Both the position numbers and the translations under genes were made by a program. From assembly GCA_963765105.1 (NCBI GenBank), contig CAVXUW010000002.1, positions 1,426,001 to 1,490,000 on the forward strand: a stretch of 64,000 nt of DNA. The letters are read 5' to 3'. Below, piece after piece: positions 57,083-64,000 of the stretch; position 1 is the first letter of the stretch, and every line of letters begins with the position of its first letter. The DNA is from CALMEC01 sp963765105. Its GTDB lineage: Bacteria; Actinomycetota; Thermoleophilia; Miltoncostaeales; Miltoncostaeaceae. Below the pieces are notes generated by a model. The model was not told where the DNA came from. It saw only the letters and a list, made by a program, of their open reading frames with translations, and ran no database searches.

Positions 57083-57835
57083 ATGGCGAAGCCTGGGCGG
57101 CCCGCGCAGTTGACGCGCGACCGGATCGTGGCCGCCGTCATCACCCTGTTGGAACGCGACGGTGTGGACGCGATCACGACCCGGACGGTCGGGGAGGCGC
57201 TCGGCGTTCACCCGACCGCCCTGTACCGACACTTCCGCGACATGGACGAGTTGGTGCGGGAGGCGGCGGACCACGTCCTCGCCGGCCTGCTCGACCACCC
57301 GGGGTCGACCGTCGGCGCCACCACCGGCTCAGCTGTCGCTTCTCCTGCCGACGCGGCGCTGGCCGAGGTGGTGACGCTGTGCGAACGGCTGCGAACGGCG
57401 CTGATGACGCATCCGGGAGCGGCACGTGTCATGGCTCCCGGCCCGTCCCGCAAGCCGAACGAGCGCGCCCTGACCGAACGGATGCTTGAGCTGCTGCGCA
57501 GTTCGGGACTGCCCGACGAGCAGGCTGCACTGGCTTACCACGCCCTCGTGGAGTTCGTGGTCGGGTCGGCCTCGATCGACTCAGCCGTGCGCGGCAGCGG
57601 GGACGACGAGGAGGCCACGCACCAGCAGTGGCGGGCGGACTACCAGAGCGCCTCACCGGCTGAGTTCCCGCACACCACCGCACTCGCGGCCTGGCTCTAC
57701 CCCAGCCAGGAGTCCCAGTTCCGGTTCGGCCTCGACCTGATCGTCGAGGGCCTCCGCCGTCGCCGCAGGACCTGGGCCTTCGCAGCAGAACCCGGGCCGT
57801 CCGCGAAGGGCCGTCGATCGCGGCGGGATCAGTAG
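57083..57835 (+). CDS. TetR-family regulator
   Basis: 250 residues from ATG 57083. Helix-turn-helix: LTRDRIVAAVITLLERDGVD and TRTVGEALGVHPTALYRHF. The C-terminal ligand domain is helical with a Trp/Tyr-rich end (AAWLYPSQESQFRFGLDLIV), as in TetR_C-type regulators. It is the only regulator inside the catabolic cluster, so it is the best candidate to bind the two palindromes in the divergent promoter. Its end overlaps the convergent second ligase by seven bases. Confidence 0.9.
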   Translation: MAKPGRPAQLTRDRIVAAVITLLERDGVDAITTRTVGEALGVHPTALYRHFRDMDELVREAADHVLAGLLDHPGSTVGATTGSAVASPADAALAEVVTLCERLRTALMTHPGAARVMAPGPSRKPNERALTERMLELLRSSGLPDEQAALAYHALVEFVVGSASIDSAVRGSGDDEEATHQQWRADYQSASPAEFPHTTALAAWLYPSQESQFRFGLDLIVEGLRRRRRTWAFAAEPGPSAKGRRSRRDQ

Positions 57836-59100
57836 ACGCGGGAGTACTCCACCTGCTCCCAGTCCGTCACCGCCTCCGTCCAACGCTGGTACTCCCGCCG
57901 CTTGAGACCGACGTAGACCTCGACGAGCACCGGGTCGAGGTAGCTGCGAAGCTCGCCGTCGGCCTCAAGGGCGTCCAGGGCGGCGGCCAGCGTCTGCGGA
58001 GCGTGCCGCTGCGTGTTGGGAGCGGCGTCGGAGTCGCCGATCTGGGGCTCGGGCAGTGCCAACTGCTGCTCCACGCCGTGCAGGCCGGCAGCCAGCAACG
58101 CCGCCGTGAGCAGATGCGGCGAGGCCGTGCCGTCGGCCATGCGGTGCTCGACCCGGGTGGCCACGCCGCGCTGCCCGGGAACCCGGACGGTCGTGATGCG
58201 GTTGTCGAGGCCCCAGTTCGCCCAGTACCCGCTGAGCATGCCCGGGCAGAGCCGCTTGTAGGAGTTGACGGTCGGCGCGGCGAAGGCCGCCAGCGCCTCG
58301 TGGTGGTGCAAGAGCCCGGCCATGAAGTGCCGGGCCACGTCGCTGATGCCCATCGGATCGGTCGGGTCGTCGAAGGCGTTGGCACCGTCCGGGGTGGCCA
58401 GGCTGAGGTTGGCGTGCAGGCCGTTGCCCACCGTGTCGGCGAAAGGTCTTGCCATGTATGTGGTGTCGATCCCCCGGGAGCGAGCGACCGTGCGGGTGAG
58501 CTCGCGGAACAGCACCGCGCAGTCGGCCGAGGCCAGGGCCGGTTGGTAGTGCAGGGCCACCTCGACCTGACCCGGGGTGAACTCGCTGTTCATGCCCTCG
58601 ACCTGCAGCTGGGCCAGCTCGGCGAGCTCGACCAGGGCTTCGAGGGTGCCTGTGGGGTCGGCCCCGGAGCCGATGCCGTAGACCCTGTGGTCAGGAACCG
58701 CCAGGCGCCGCAACGGGTCTCGGCCCTCGAGCAGGAAGAACTCCATCTCGAAGCCGACCAGCGGGGTATAGCCTCCGGCCAGCCAACGGTCGGCCACGAG
58801 CGTGAGCTGGCGCCGGGAGTCGAACGGCAGCGGCTCGCCGTCCGTGCGGTACAGGTGGGCCATCGCCGTCGTGCGGCCTTCGAGCCAGGGGCGCAGGGTG
58901 GCGTGCTCGACCCGGGCCTCCATGTCCGGGAACCCCGCGCTGGTCGAGTAGCCCTCGGTCTCGAGGAAGCCCAGGTCCAGACCCTGGATCATGCAGGTGA
59001 CCGCGTAGTGGGTCGGATGGCCGAGCCGATGCGTGGGCACGGTCTTGCCGTGGACGAGGCCGAGCAGGTCGGGGAAGACGACGTCGATCTGTTCGCTCAT
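57829..59100 (-). CDS. glutamine-synthetase-like gamma-glutamyl-amine ligase 2
   Basis: 423 residues with an intact frame, ATG 59098-59100. GS elements: PLVGFEMEFFLLEG, GMNSEFTPGQVEVALHYQPA, VGNGLHANLSLATPDGANAF, APTVNSYKRLCPGML and ATRVEHRMADGTASPHLLTA. Like the first ligase it lacks the features of the ammonia-assimilating enzyme. The two paralogues are only moderately similar, so they may act on different amines. It is the last gene of the minus-strand gentisate operon. Confidence 0.87.
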   Translation of the reverse strand: MSEQIDVVFPDLLGLVHGKTVPTHRLGHPTHYAVTCMIQGLDLGFLETEGYSTSAGFPDMEARVEHATLRPWLEGRTTAMAHLYRTDGEPLPFDSRRQLTLVADRWLAGGYTPLVGFEMEFFLLEGRDPLRRLAVPDHRVYGIGSGADPTGTLEALVELAELAQLQVEGMNSEFTPGQVEVALHYQPALASADCAVLFRELTRTVARSRGIDTTYMARPFADTVGNGLHANLSLATPDGANAFDDPTDPMGISDVARHFMAGLLHHHEALAAFAAPTVNSYKRLCPGMLSGYWANWGLDNRITTVRVPGQRGVATRVEHRMADGTASPHLLTAALLAAGLHGVEQQLALPEPQIGDSDAAPNTQRHAPQTLAAALDALEADGELRSYLDPVLVEVYVGLKRREYQRWTEAVTDWEQVEYSRVY

Positions 59101-59146
59101 TCAGGGTTCCTGTCCGGCTGGAGGTGGCTGTGGCGGGTCGGCCCGG

Positions 59147-60077
59147 TCACCTGGATCGGGCCACGATGGTCAGCAACGCGTCGAGCTTGGCCTCGTCGAG
59201 GCCACCAGCGGGGCCCGAGATCCCGGTGGCGACGAGCACATGGTCCACGAGCCCGATGGAGGCGGCCACGTTCTGCGGGGTCACCCCGCTGGCCAGTGCC
59301 AGCGGGTGGTTCCCCGCTCCCTCGCGCAGCGCCACCAGCCGCGACAGGTCCGCCGCCATTCCGGTGCCTGGCCCGGACGTCGTCGCGACATCGACAGCGG
59401 TGCGGGCCAGCACCCCCAGTCCTGGCAGGTCGGACAGGGGCACCTGTTGCTGGTACTTGAACGCCACACCGCCGAAGTGAAACCCGCCCCACGACCCGGC
59501 CGACGCCCTGGGCAGCGACAGATCGGCCCGGTCGCTCCAGACCGCGGCCAGTGGCACGGCGGCGCCGAACCGCTCGGTCAGCACGGTCATCGCCTCGGCG
59601 AACGAGCGCCTGATGACGTTGGCCCCGACGAAGAGCGAGCCGTGCTGCCCGCAGACGGCCTCGATCGCGTCCAGCAGCAGCGTGTCGTCCGACGACGGCA
59701 TCTGGACGCAGGCGGAGAGCACGACCACGTCGGCGTCCGCGTGGTCCAGCCGGTCGACAAGAGACACCAGGGCCATCGGGTCGCGGGCACCCACTTCGAG
59801 GTTGTCGGGGATCTCGAGCGCGAGGGAGTCTCGCACGTCGAAGCCCTCGTTGCCGAGATGGCCGACCACCAGGTCTGTCAGCGGTCGCTGGTAGGGGGCG
59901 ATCAAGGCGATCCGCCGAGCCTGCAGCACCCACAACCCGTCGACCAGGGCAGGCGTACCCCATCACGTCGACCTGGGTGTCCGACAGCTCCAGGGCACGC
60001 CTTTCGGACTCCGCATCCATGGCTGCCAGCTCGGCGGCCGACACCTCCCGCATCCGTATCCGCATCCTGGTCCTCAC
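59147..60077 (-). CDS. maleate cis-trans isomerase/BtpA-like fusion, N-terminally and internally shortened
   Basis: A GTG at 60075-60077 overlaps the upstream stop as GTGA. The first 45 residues (MREVSAAELAAMDAESERRA, LELSDTQVDVMGYAC) match maleate isomerase after its usual first 40 or so residues. Then about 35-40 residues expected after GYAC are absent and the frame changes, resuming at ARRIALIAPYQRPLTDLVVG, EIPDNLEVGARDPMALVSLV and VVVLSACVQMPS. From there the sequence turns into a BtpA/SgcQ-like TIM-barrel end: LFVGANVIRRSF, GGVAFKYQ, TTSGPGTGMAADLSRLVALR and LALASGVTPQNVAASIGLVD. Both maleate isomerase cysteines survive. It may be a real fusion, a decayed gene or an assembly chimera. Confidence 0.6.
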
Positions 60078-60826
60078 GTCGTCCTCCTGGCGCACGCGGC
60101 CACGAACTGCTCCAGCAGTCGGCGTTGAACGGGGTCGTCGGCCATCAGCTCCGGGTGCCACTGCACCCCGACGCACCAGCGTGCAGTGGGCAGCTCGACG
60201 GCCTCGACGAGGCCGTCCCGGGTGCGACCGGTCACGATGAGGCCGTCGCCCACGCGGTCCAGGGCCTGATGGTGCAGCGAGTTGGTCTCGACGGTGTCGC
60301 TCCCGGCGACGTCGGCGATGATGCTTCCCGCAAGCAGTCTCACCTGGTGCCGGAAGCTCAGCGCCACCTCCGTCTCCGCCGGCACCGCGGGATGGTCCGC
60401 CGACATCTCGGCGATGTCGCCGAGCAGGGTGCCGCCGCAGGCGACGTTCAGCAGCTGCATCCCCCGGCAGACGGCCAGCACCGGCAGGTCGGCAGCCAGC
60501 GACGCCTGCAGGAGCGCCAGCTCCCACTCGTCGCGCCCGGTACTGGCGTTGGCACCCACCGTCTCGGGCGCCACCCCACTCACGTCGGCCGACAGGTCCT
60601 CACCACCGATCAGCAGCAGCCCGTCGAAGCCGACGACCACCTCGGAGGCGGCAGCATGGTGCGGCGCCTGCGGCACCAGGTAGGCCAGGGCCCCGGCCCG
60701 CTGGACGGCGGCCGGGTACCCGACCTCGACACCGTACATGTCACGCAGCACCGGGCCGAAGACCCGACCCTGCCGACGCCAGGTACTCAGCAGCACCCGT
60801 GGCGGCCTACCCGCGACCGGCGACAT
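60074..60826 (-). CDS. peptidase C26 family gamma-glutamyl hydrolase (PuuD-like)
   Basis: 250 residues from ATG 60824-60826 with GGGAGGG just upstream; ATG 60841 is the alternative. Class I amidotransferase fold: DGLLLIGGEDLSADV, catalytic Cys in LPVLAVCRGMQLLNVACGG, NSLHHQALDRVGDGL and His in VGVQWHPELM. PuuD-type enzymes release glutamate from gamma-glutamyl amides, so it completes a ligase/hydrolase cycle with the second ligase. Overlaps the nitrilase gene end by 20 bases. Confidence 0.85.
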   Translation of the reverse strand: MSPVAGRPPRVLLSTWRRQGRVFGPVLRDMYGVEVGYPAAVQRAGALAYLVPQAPHHAAASEVVVGFDGLLLIGGEDLSADVSGVAPETVGANASTGRDEWELALLQASLAADLPVLAVCRGMQLLNVACGGTLLGDIAEMSADHPAVPAETEVALSFRHQVRLLAGSIIADVAGSDTVETNSLHHQALDRVGDGLIVTGRTRDGLVEAVELPTARWCVGVQWHPELMADDPVQRRLLEQFVAACARRTT

Positions 60827-61811
60827 CGGCCCTCCCGTCATCGGCCGCCGGACCGTCGACGACGGGCAGCAGCGGGGTGCCGTCGACATGCAGCTGGAAG
60901 ACGTCGAAGCGGTTGTAGCCGCCGGTGATGTCGTGCATCTGCCGGGGCTGGATGCACCGGCCCAGGTCGATCTCGGCGTACACGATGCCCTCGTCGTCGA
61001 CCAACGGCGGCACCACCGGCTCGCCGTCCGGCCCGAAGACGCCGGACAGTGCGCTGTTGCGCCGCCGCAGCCGACCGGCGGTCTCGGCGTCGTCGCCGGC
61101 GATCGTCGCCACGATCTCCTCCGAGATCACCGAGGTCGCCACGACCGTGAAGACCTTGCCCTCGAAACTGTGCGCCGCGCTGCGCAACGCGATCGCCTTG
61201 GCCATGTCGTAGTCCGGCGGGGCGACAGGGAGCGCGATGTAGCTCGCGGCATGCACCTGTTCACCTCTGGCCAGCAGGGTGAACCTGGCGAGGGGGTTGG
61301 TGTTCTCGCCGCAGGCGAGCACCCCGAGCCGCCCCACGGGCGTCTCGTGGACCACGAGCGAGCTGCCGTCCCCGCCCGCCCAGGTGAGCTTCTCGGCCCA
61401 GGTGGGCACCAGCTTGCGATGGACGCCCAGCAGGGCGCCGTCGTCGCCGATGGTGACGATGGTGTTGTAGAGCGTGCCCACACTGGTCGCCGGCCGCTCG
61501 TTCACGCCGAGGACGACGGTCACCCGGTGTTCGCGCGCGGCGTCCTGCACCAGGGCGAGCTCCGGTCCGGGGACGGTGACGGAGGCCCGGACCAGCCGTT
61601 CGAACCAGGCCGACCCCTGCAGCGGGGTCATGGTCCAGTTCCAGTACGGGTAGCCCGGGACGAAGACCTCGGGAAAGACGACCAACGTGGCACCGTGACC
61701 GGCTGCCTCCTCGACGAGCCGGACCGTCTTGTCGATGGTCGCCGCGGTGTCGAGGTAGACCGGGCTGGCCTGGACGGCGGCAGCGATGAACCGCGGTAGC
61801 TCGAGAGTCAC
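60807..61811 (-). CDS. nitrilase-superfamily C-N hydrolase
   Basis: 334 residues from a GTG that overlaps the FAH-type stop by GTGA. Catalytic triad Glu in TLVVFPEVFVPGYPYWNW, Lys in VHRKLVPTWAEKLTW and Cys in GVLACGENTNPLARFTLLAR. The NTNPL after the Cys and the length point to branch 1 nitrilases rather than amidases or carbamoylases. Substrate is presumably an aromatic or arylaliphatic nitrile, or a related amide. Intact frame. Confidence 0.88.
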   Translation of the reverse strand: MTLELPRFIAAAVQASPVYLDTAATIDKTVRLVEEAAGHGATLVVFPEVFVPGYPYWNWTMTPLQGSAWFERLVRASVTVPGPELALVQDAAREHRVTVVLGVNERPATSVGTLYNTIVTIGDDGALLGVHRKLVPTWAEKLTWAGGDGSSLVVHETPVGRLGVLACGENTNPLARFTLLARGEQVHAASYIALPVAPPDYDMAKAIALRSAAHSFEGKVFTVVATSVISEEIVATIAGDDAETAGRLRRRNSALSGVFGPDGEPVVPPLVDDEGIVYAEIDLGRCIQPRQMHDITGGYNRFDVFQLHVDGTPLLPVVDGPAADDGRADVAGRG

Positions 61812-62710
61812 CGGGCATCGACCACAGGGTTGCGCAGGGTGCCGATCCTCTCGATGGTCGCCTCGACGACGTCACCGGGCTGCAGGAACTGTGGCGGGGT
61901 CTGAGCGGCACCGACCCCCTGCGGCGACCCGGTGGCGATCACGTCACCGGGCTCCAGGGTCATGCCGCGGGAGATGTCTGCGATGAGCTCGGCGACCGAG
62001 AACAGCATGTGGCGACTGTTGCCCGACTGCTTCTGGACCCCGTTGACGCTGAGGGACAGGTGAAGGGTCTGCGGGTCGGGAAGGTCGTCGGCGGTGAGGA
62101 CGGCCGGACCGAGGGGCGCGTACGAGTCCTGCCCCTTGGAGTAGAACCACTGACCCGAACGCCGTTGGTCACGAGCGCTGATGTCGTTGGTGATGCTGTA
62201 GCCGAAGACGTGCTCGAGCGCCGTCTCACGGGACACCCGACGAGCGGTGCGACCGATGACGACGGCCAGTTCGCACTCCCAGTCCAGCTGTGCGGTGAGG
62301 TCCCCGTCGTGCTGGATCGGCTCGTCCGGGCCGATCACCGCCGTCGCCGGCTTGCCGAACAGGACCGGCCGGTCCGGCAGGGCCTGGGCGGTGTCGAGGG
62401 AACGGGCCGACTCCTCGACGTGCTCGACGTAGTTCAGACCGACCCCCACGATCTTGCCCGGTCGTAGCGGGGCGACGAGCCGCACCACCTCCCGGGAACG
62501 GGTCGCGGCGCGTAGGACGTCGGGGCCCGCGTCCCGCAGCAGCCCGACCAGGTCGGTGCGGCCGTCCTCGGCGCGAACGTGCTCGAGCATCGTCGCCGCG
62601 ACGGTCCGCCCCAGTCGGTCAGCTGTCAGGGGGAGGTCGACGAGGCTGCCGTCGTCGTTCAGGACGCCCCAGGACGCCTGGTCCCCGAAGTAGTAGCTCG
62701 CCAGGAGCAT
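61808..62710 (-). CDS. fumarylacetoacetate hydrolase-family protein (maleyl- or fumarylpyruvate hydrolase candidate)
   Basis: 300 residues from ATG 62708-62710; the frame upstream is open only by chance. FAH motifs: PGKIVGVGLNYVEHVEESAR, RPVLFGKPATAVIGPDEPI, WECELAVVIGRTARRVSRET, GYSITNDISARDQRR and LEPGDVIATGSPQGVG. The metal-binding E-x-E and Asp are present. Coming after a gentisate-type dioxygenase it probably hydrolyses maleylpyruvate or fumarylpyruvate. The maleate isomerase remnant downstream favours the maleylpyruvate route, by inference. Confidence 0.88.
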   Translation of the reverse strand: MLLASYYFGDQASWGVLNDDGSLVDLPLTADRLGRTVAATMLEHVRAEDGRTDLVGLLRDAGPDVLRAATRSREVVRLVAPLRPGKIVGVGLNYVEHVEESARSLDTAQALPDRPVLFGKPATAVIGPDEPIQHDGDLTAQLDWECELAVVIGRTARRVSRETALEHVFGYSITNDISARDQRRSGQWFYSKGQDSYAPLGPAVLTADDLPDPQTLHLSLSVNGVQKQSGNSRHMLFSVAELIADISRGMTLEPGDVIATGSPQGVGAAQTPPQFLQPGDVVEATIERIGTLRNPVVDAR

Positions 62711-62739
62711 GCGCAGGTGTTCCTCTCTGGTCGTCCCTG

Positions 62740-63852
62740 TCAGTCGACAGGCTGGTAGCCGTCCGGGTGGGCCTCTTCGCGCCAGAACCCGAGGGAGCGC
62801 ATCACCGGGAAGTCGTTGAACGAGAACAGGCAGGCGTCGTCGCGGTCGTCGTCGTTGACGTGCTCGTGCCATGCCCAGGACGGCACGCAGAAGATGTCTC
62901 CCTCGGTCCAGTCGAACCGCTGCCCGGCGACGACGGAGTGCCCGCGGCCCTTGGCGACGGTGTAGATCTTCGACCCGACGACCCGATGCGCCTTGGTGTG
63001 CTGACCTTCTCGCAGCAGCTGCATGTGGGCACTCATCGTGGTCATCACCGAGCCGCCCGTCAGGGGGTTGCTGTACTCCATGATGATGCCGTCGTAGGGC
63101 GAGCCCTCGATCGCCTTGGCGGCGCCCCGGAGTGCCGCGTAGGTGGGTTCCCACGGGTAGGCGAACAGCGGTGAGTAGCGATGCTGCCAGCCCTCGTCGA
63201 GGGGGCGCAGCTGACCCGCCCCGTAGGTGAGCAGAGAGCTGTTGTCGATGCCCTGCTTCTTCTGGTAGACGTCCGGGTGCACCTCGTAGAACGGGGCGTC
63301 CAGGGCGTTGACCAACGGGATGTCGAGACCGTCCTGCCAGATCACCGGCCCCTCCTCGCCCTGGTTGCCGTGCTCGTGCCAGGTCCAGTTGGGCGTGATG
63401 GCGAAGTCCCGCGGGCCCACGGTGAGCTTCTGGCCGTCGACGATGGTCCAAGCCCCGCTGCCCTCGAGGACGAAGCGCAGCGCCGAGGCCTGGTGCCGGT
63501 GGGCCGTCATGCACTCCCCCGGGCCCATGATCTGCAGGCCGCTGTAGAGCAGCCCGACGGTGGCGGCCTCCTCCTGCCGCTCAGGGTTGACGAGCATGAC
63601 GACCCGTCGTCCGGCGTCGTCGCCCGACACCAGACCCAGGGCCTCGAGCACGAGGGGGCGCAACTGCTGGTAGGACCAGTGCATCGGGACGGACCGCGGC
63701 TGCGGGAACCACGGTTCGATCTTGTTGGCGACGGTCCAGAGGGCGCCGGTCTGCAACGTGGCCAGGCGTTCGTAGTAGTCCCGCAGCGCGTCGTTGTCCC
63801 GCACCCGGGCCCGGCCGAGGACGTCGTCGCTGTACTGAGGATGCTCCGTCAT
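62740..63852 (-). CDS. gentisate 1,2-dioxygenase-type bicupin
   Basis: 370 residues. Two cupin halves: PGECMTAHRHQASALRFVLE with the iron-binding His-x-His, and QHTKAHRVVGSKIYTVAKGR. TPNWTWHEHGNQ and VPSWAWHEHVNDD are the second metal motifs of each half. The N-terminal arm LRDYYERLATLQTGALW is typical of gentisate and 1-hydroxy-2-naphthoate dioxygenases. It would open the gentisate ring to maleylpyruvate. The start overlaps the flavin reductase stop by ATGA. Confidence 0.9.
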   Translation of the reverse strand: MTEHPQYSDDVLGRARVRDNDALRDYYERLATLQTGALWTVANKIEPWFPQPRSVPMHWSYQQLRPLVLEALGLVSGDDAGRRVVMLVNPERQEEAATVGLLYSGLQIMGPGECMTAHRHQASALRFVLEGSGAWTIVDGQKLTVGPRDFAITPNWTWHEHGNQGEEGPVIWQDGLDIPLVNALDAPFYEVHPDVYQKKQGIDNSSLLTYGAGQLRPLDEGWQHRYSPLFAYPWEPTYAALRGAAKAIEGSPYDGIIMEYSNPLTGGSVMTTMSAHMQLLREGQHTKAHRVVGSKIYTVAKGRGHSVVAGQRFDWTEGDIFCVPSWAWHEHVNDDDRDDACLFSFNDFPVMRSLGFWREEAHPDGYQPVD

Positions 63853-64000
63853 GTCGTCTCCCGGTTCACAGGCTGGACGGCGGTGAACCGCCGCAGGTGG
63901 TACATCAGAGGCGGCGGCGGGTCGGCGTCAGGAAGGACGACGTCCAGGACGGCTCCGACGACGATGAGATGCGTGGCCTGCTGCATGCTGGTCGAGACGT
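63849..64000 (-). CDS. flavin reductase-like protein, C-terminal fragment at the window edge
   Basis: Only the last 50 residues are in the window. QQATHLIVVGAVLDVVLPDA followed by PLMYHLRRFTAV is the usual C-terminus of FMN-binding flavin reductases of two-component monooxygenases. The stop TGA overlaps the dioxygenase start. It implies that a flavin-dependent hydroxylase lies further upstream, beyond the window. Confidence 0.7.
   Translation of the reverse strand, partial: VSTSMQQATHLIVVGAVLDVVLPDADPPPPLMYHLRRFTAVQPVNRETT

Noticed and set aside
61808..63514. A 568-residue FAH-family protein with a long N-terminal domain
   Set aside because: The upstream part is the out-of-frame shadow of the gentisate-type dioxygenase gene; the FAH domain begins with its own ATG at 62710.

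Overview
The window is very GC-rich, with many GTG starts, GTGA/ATGA stop-start overlaps and purine-rich ribosome binding sites. It encodes a GTP-type PEP carboxykinase, a LytR-CpsA-Psr protein, Tat and Sec exported proteins and several regulators typical of Actinobacteria. It is most likely a soil-type actinomycete chromosome; I cannot place it below class or order with confidence. About a third of the larger genes are broken by single-base indels although their restored frames look intact and conserved. I read this as mostly uncorrected sequence error and annotate those genes as single genes with frameshifts.

1-4.0 kb: a partial PepSY membrane protein, small hypotheticals and a Tat-exported PHP/CehA-type hydrolase. 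4.0-21.4 kb, minus strand: the most unusual region. A phosphate-type (Pst) ABC transporter operon runs from a small YegP/DUF1508-like gene through pstC, pstA, a membrane-anchored pstS, a second large anchored PstS-like protein and a third secreted PstS-like protein. It then continues through four surface-protein genes (a WxL-like/Ig protein, a DUF916-like anchored protein and two small-module proteins), a sortase-fold protein lacking the catalytic His and Cys, and finally pstB. A two-cysteine module of about 115 residues recurs five times in the four surface proteins. Intrinsic-terminator-like hairpins punctuate the operon.

21.7-42.3 kb: mixed chromosomal genes. These are an MltB-like transglycosylase, a beta-helix protein, an HxlR regulator, a Crp/Fnr operon with a matching operator, a LacI regulator next to an exported beta-helix protein with a LacI-type palindrome, an LLM oxidoreductase, a TPR-GGDEF cyclase, a spermidine-synthase-like protein, a threonine-dehydratase-like enzyme, a large LuxR/AAA regulator and a DUF389 membrane protein.

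42.4-44.4 kb: a 1.9-kb islet carrying an AbiEi/AbiEii toxin-antitoxin pair, bracketed by 59-bp direct repeats of the 3' end of tRNA-Arg(ACG). 44.9-50.9 kb: pckG, two exported proteins, tRNA-Ser(GCT) and an LCP protein.

50.9-64.0 kb: a catabolic cluster. One arm (minus) has a LigB-type extradiol dioxygenase, a ferredoxin and a ferredoxin reductase. The divergent arm (plus) has a glutamine-synthetase-like ligase, a cytochrome P450, a class I amidotransferase and a TetR regulator. A second minus operon has a flavin reductase (partial), gentisate-type dioxygenase, FAH hydrolase, nitrilase, C26 peptidase, a maleate-isomerase/BtpA-like fusion and a second glutamine-synthetase-like ligase. Together they suggest gamma-glutamylation of an amine plus aromatic ring hydroxylation and cleavage through gentisate towards maleate or fumarate. 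Two near-identical palindromes in the divergent promoter are the likely operators.
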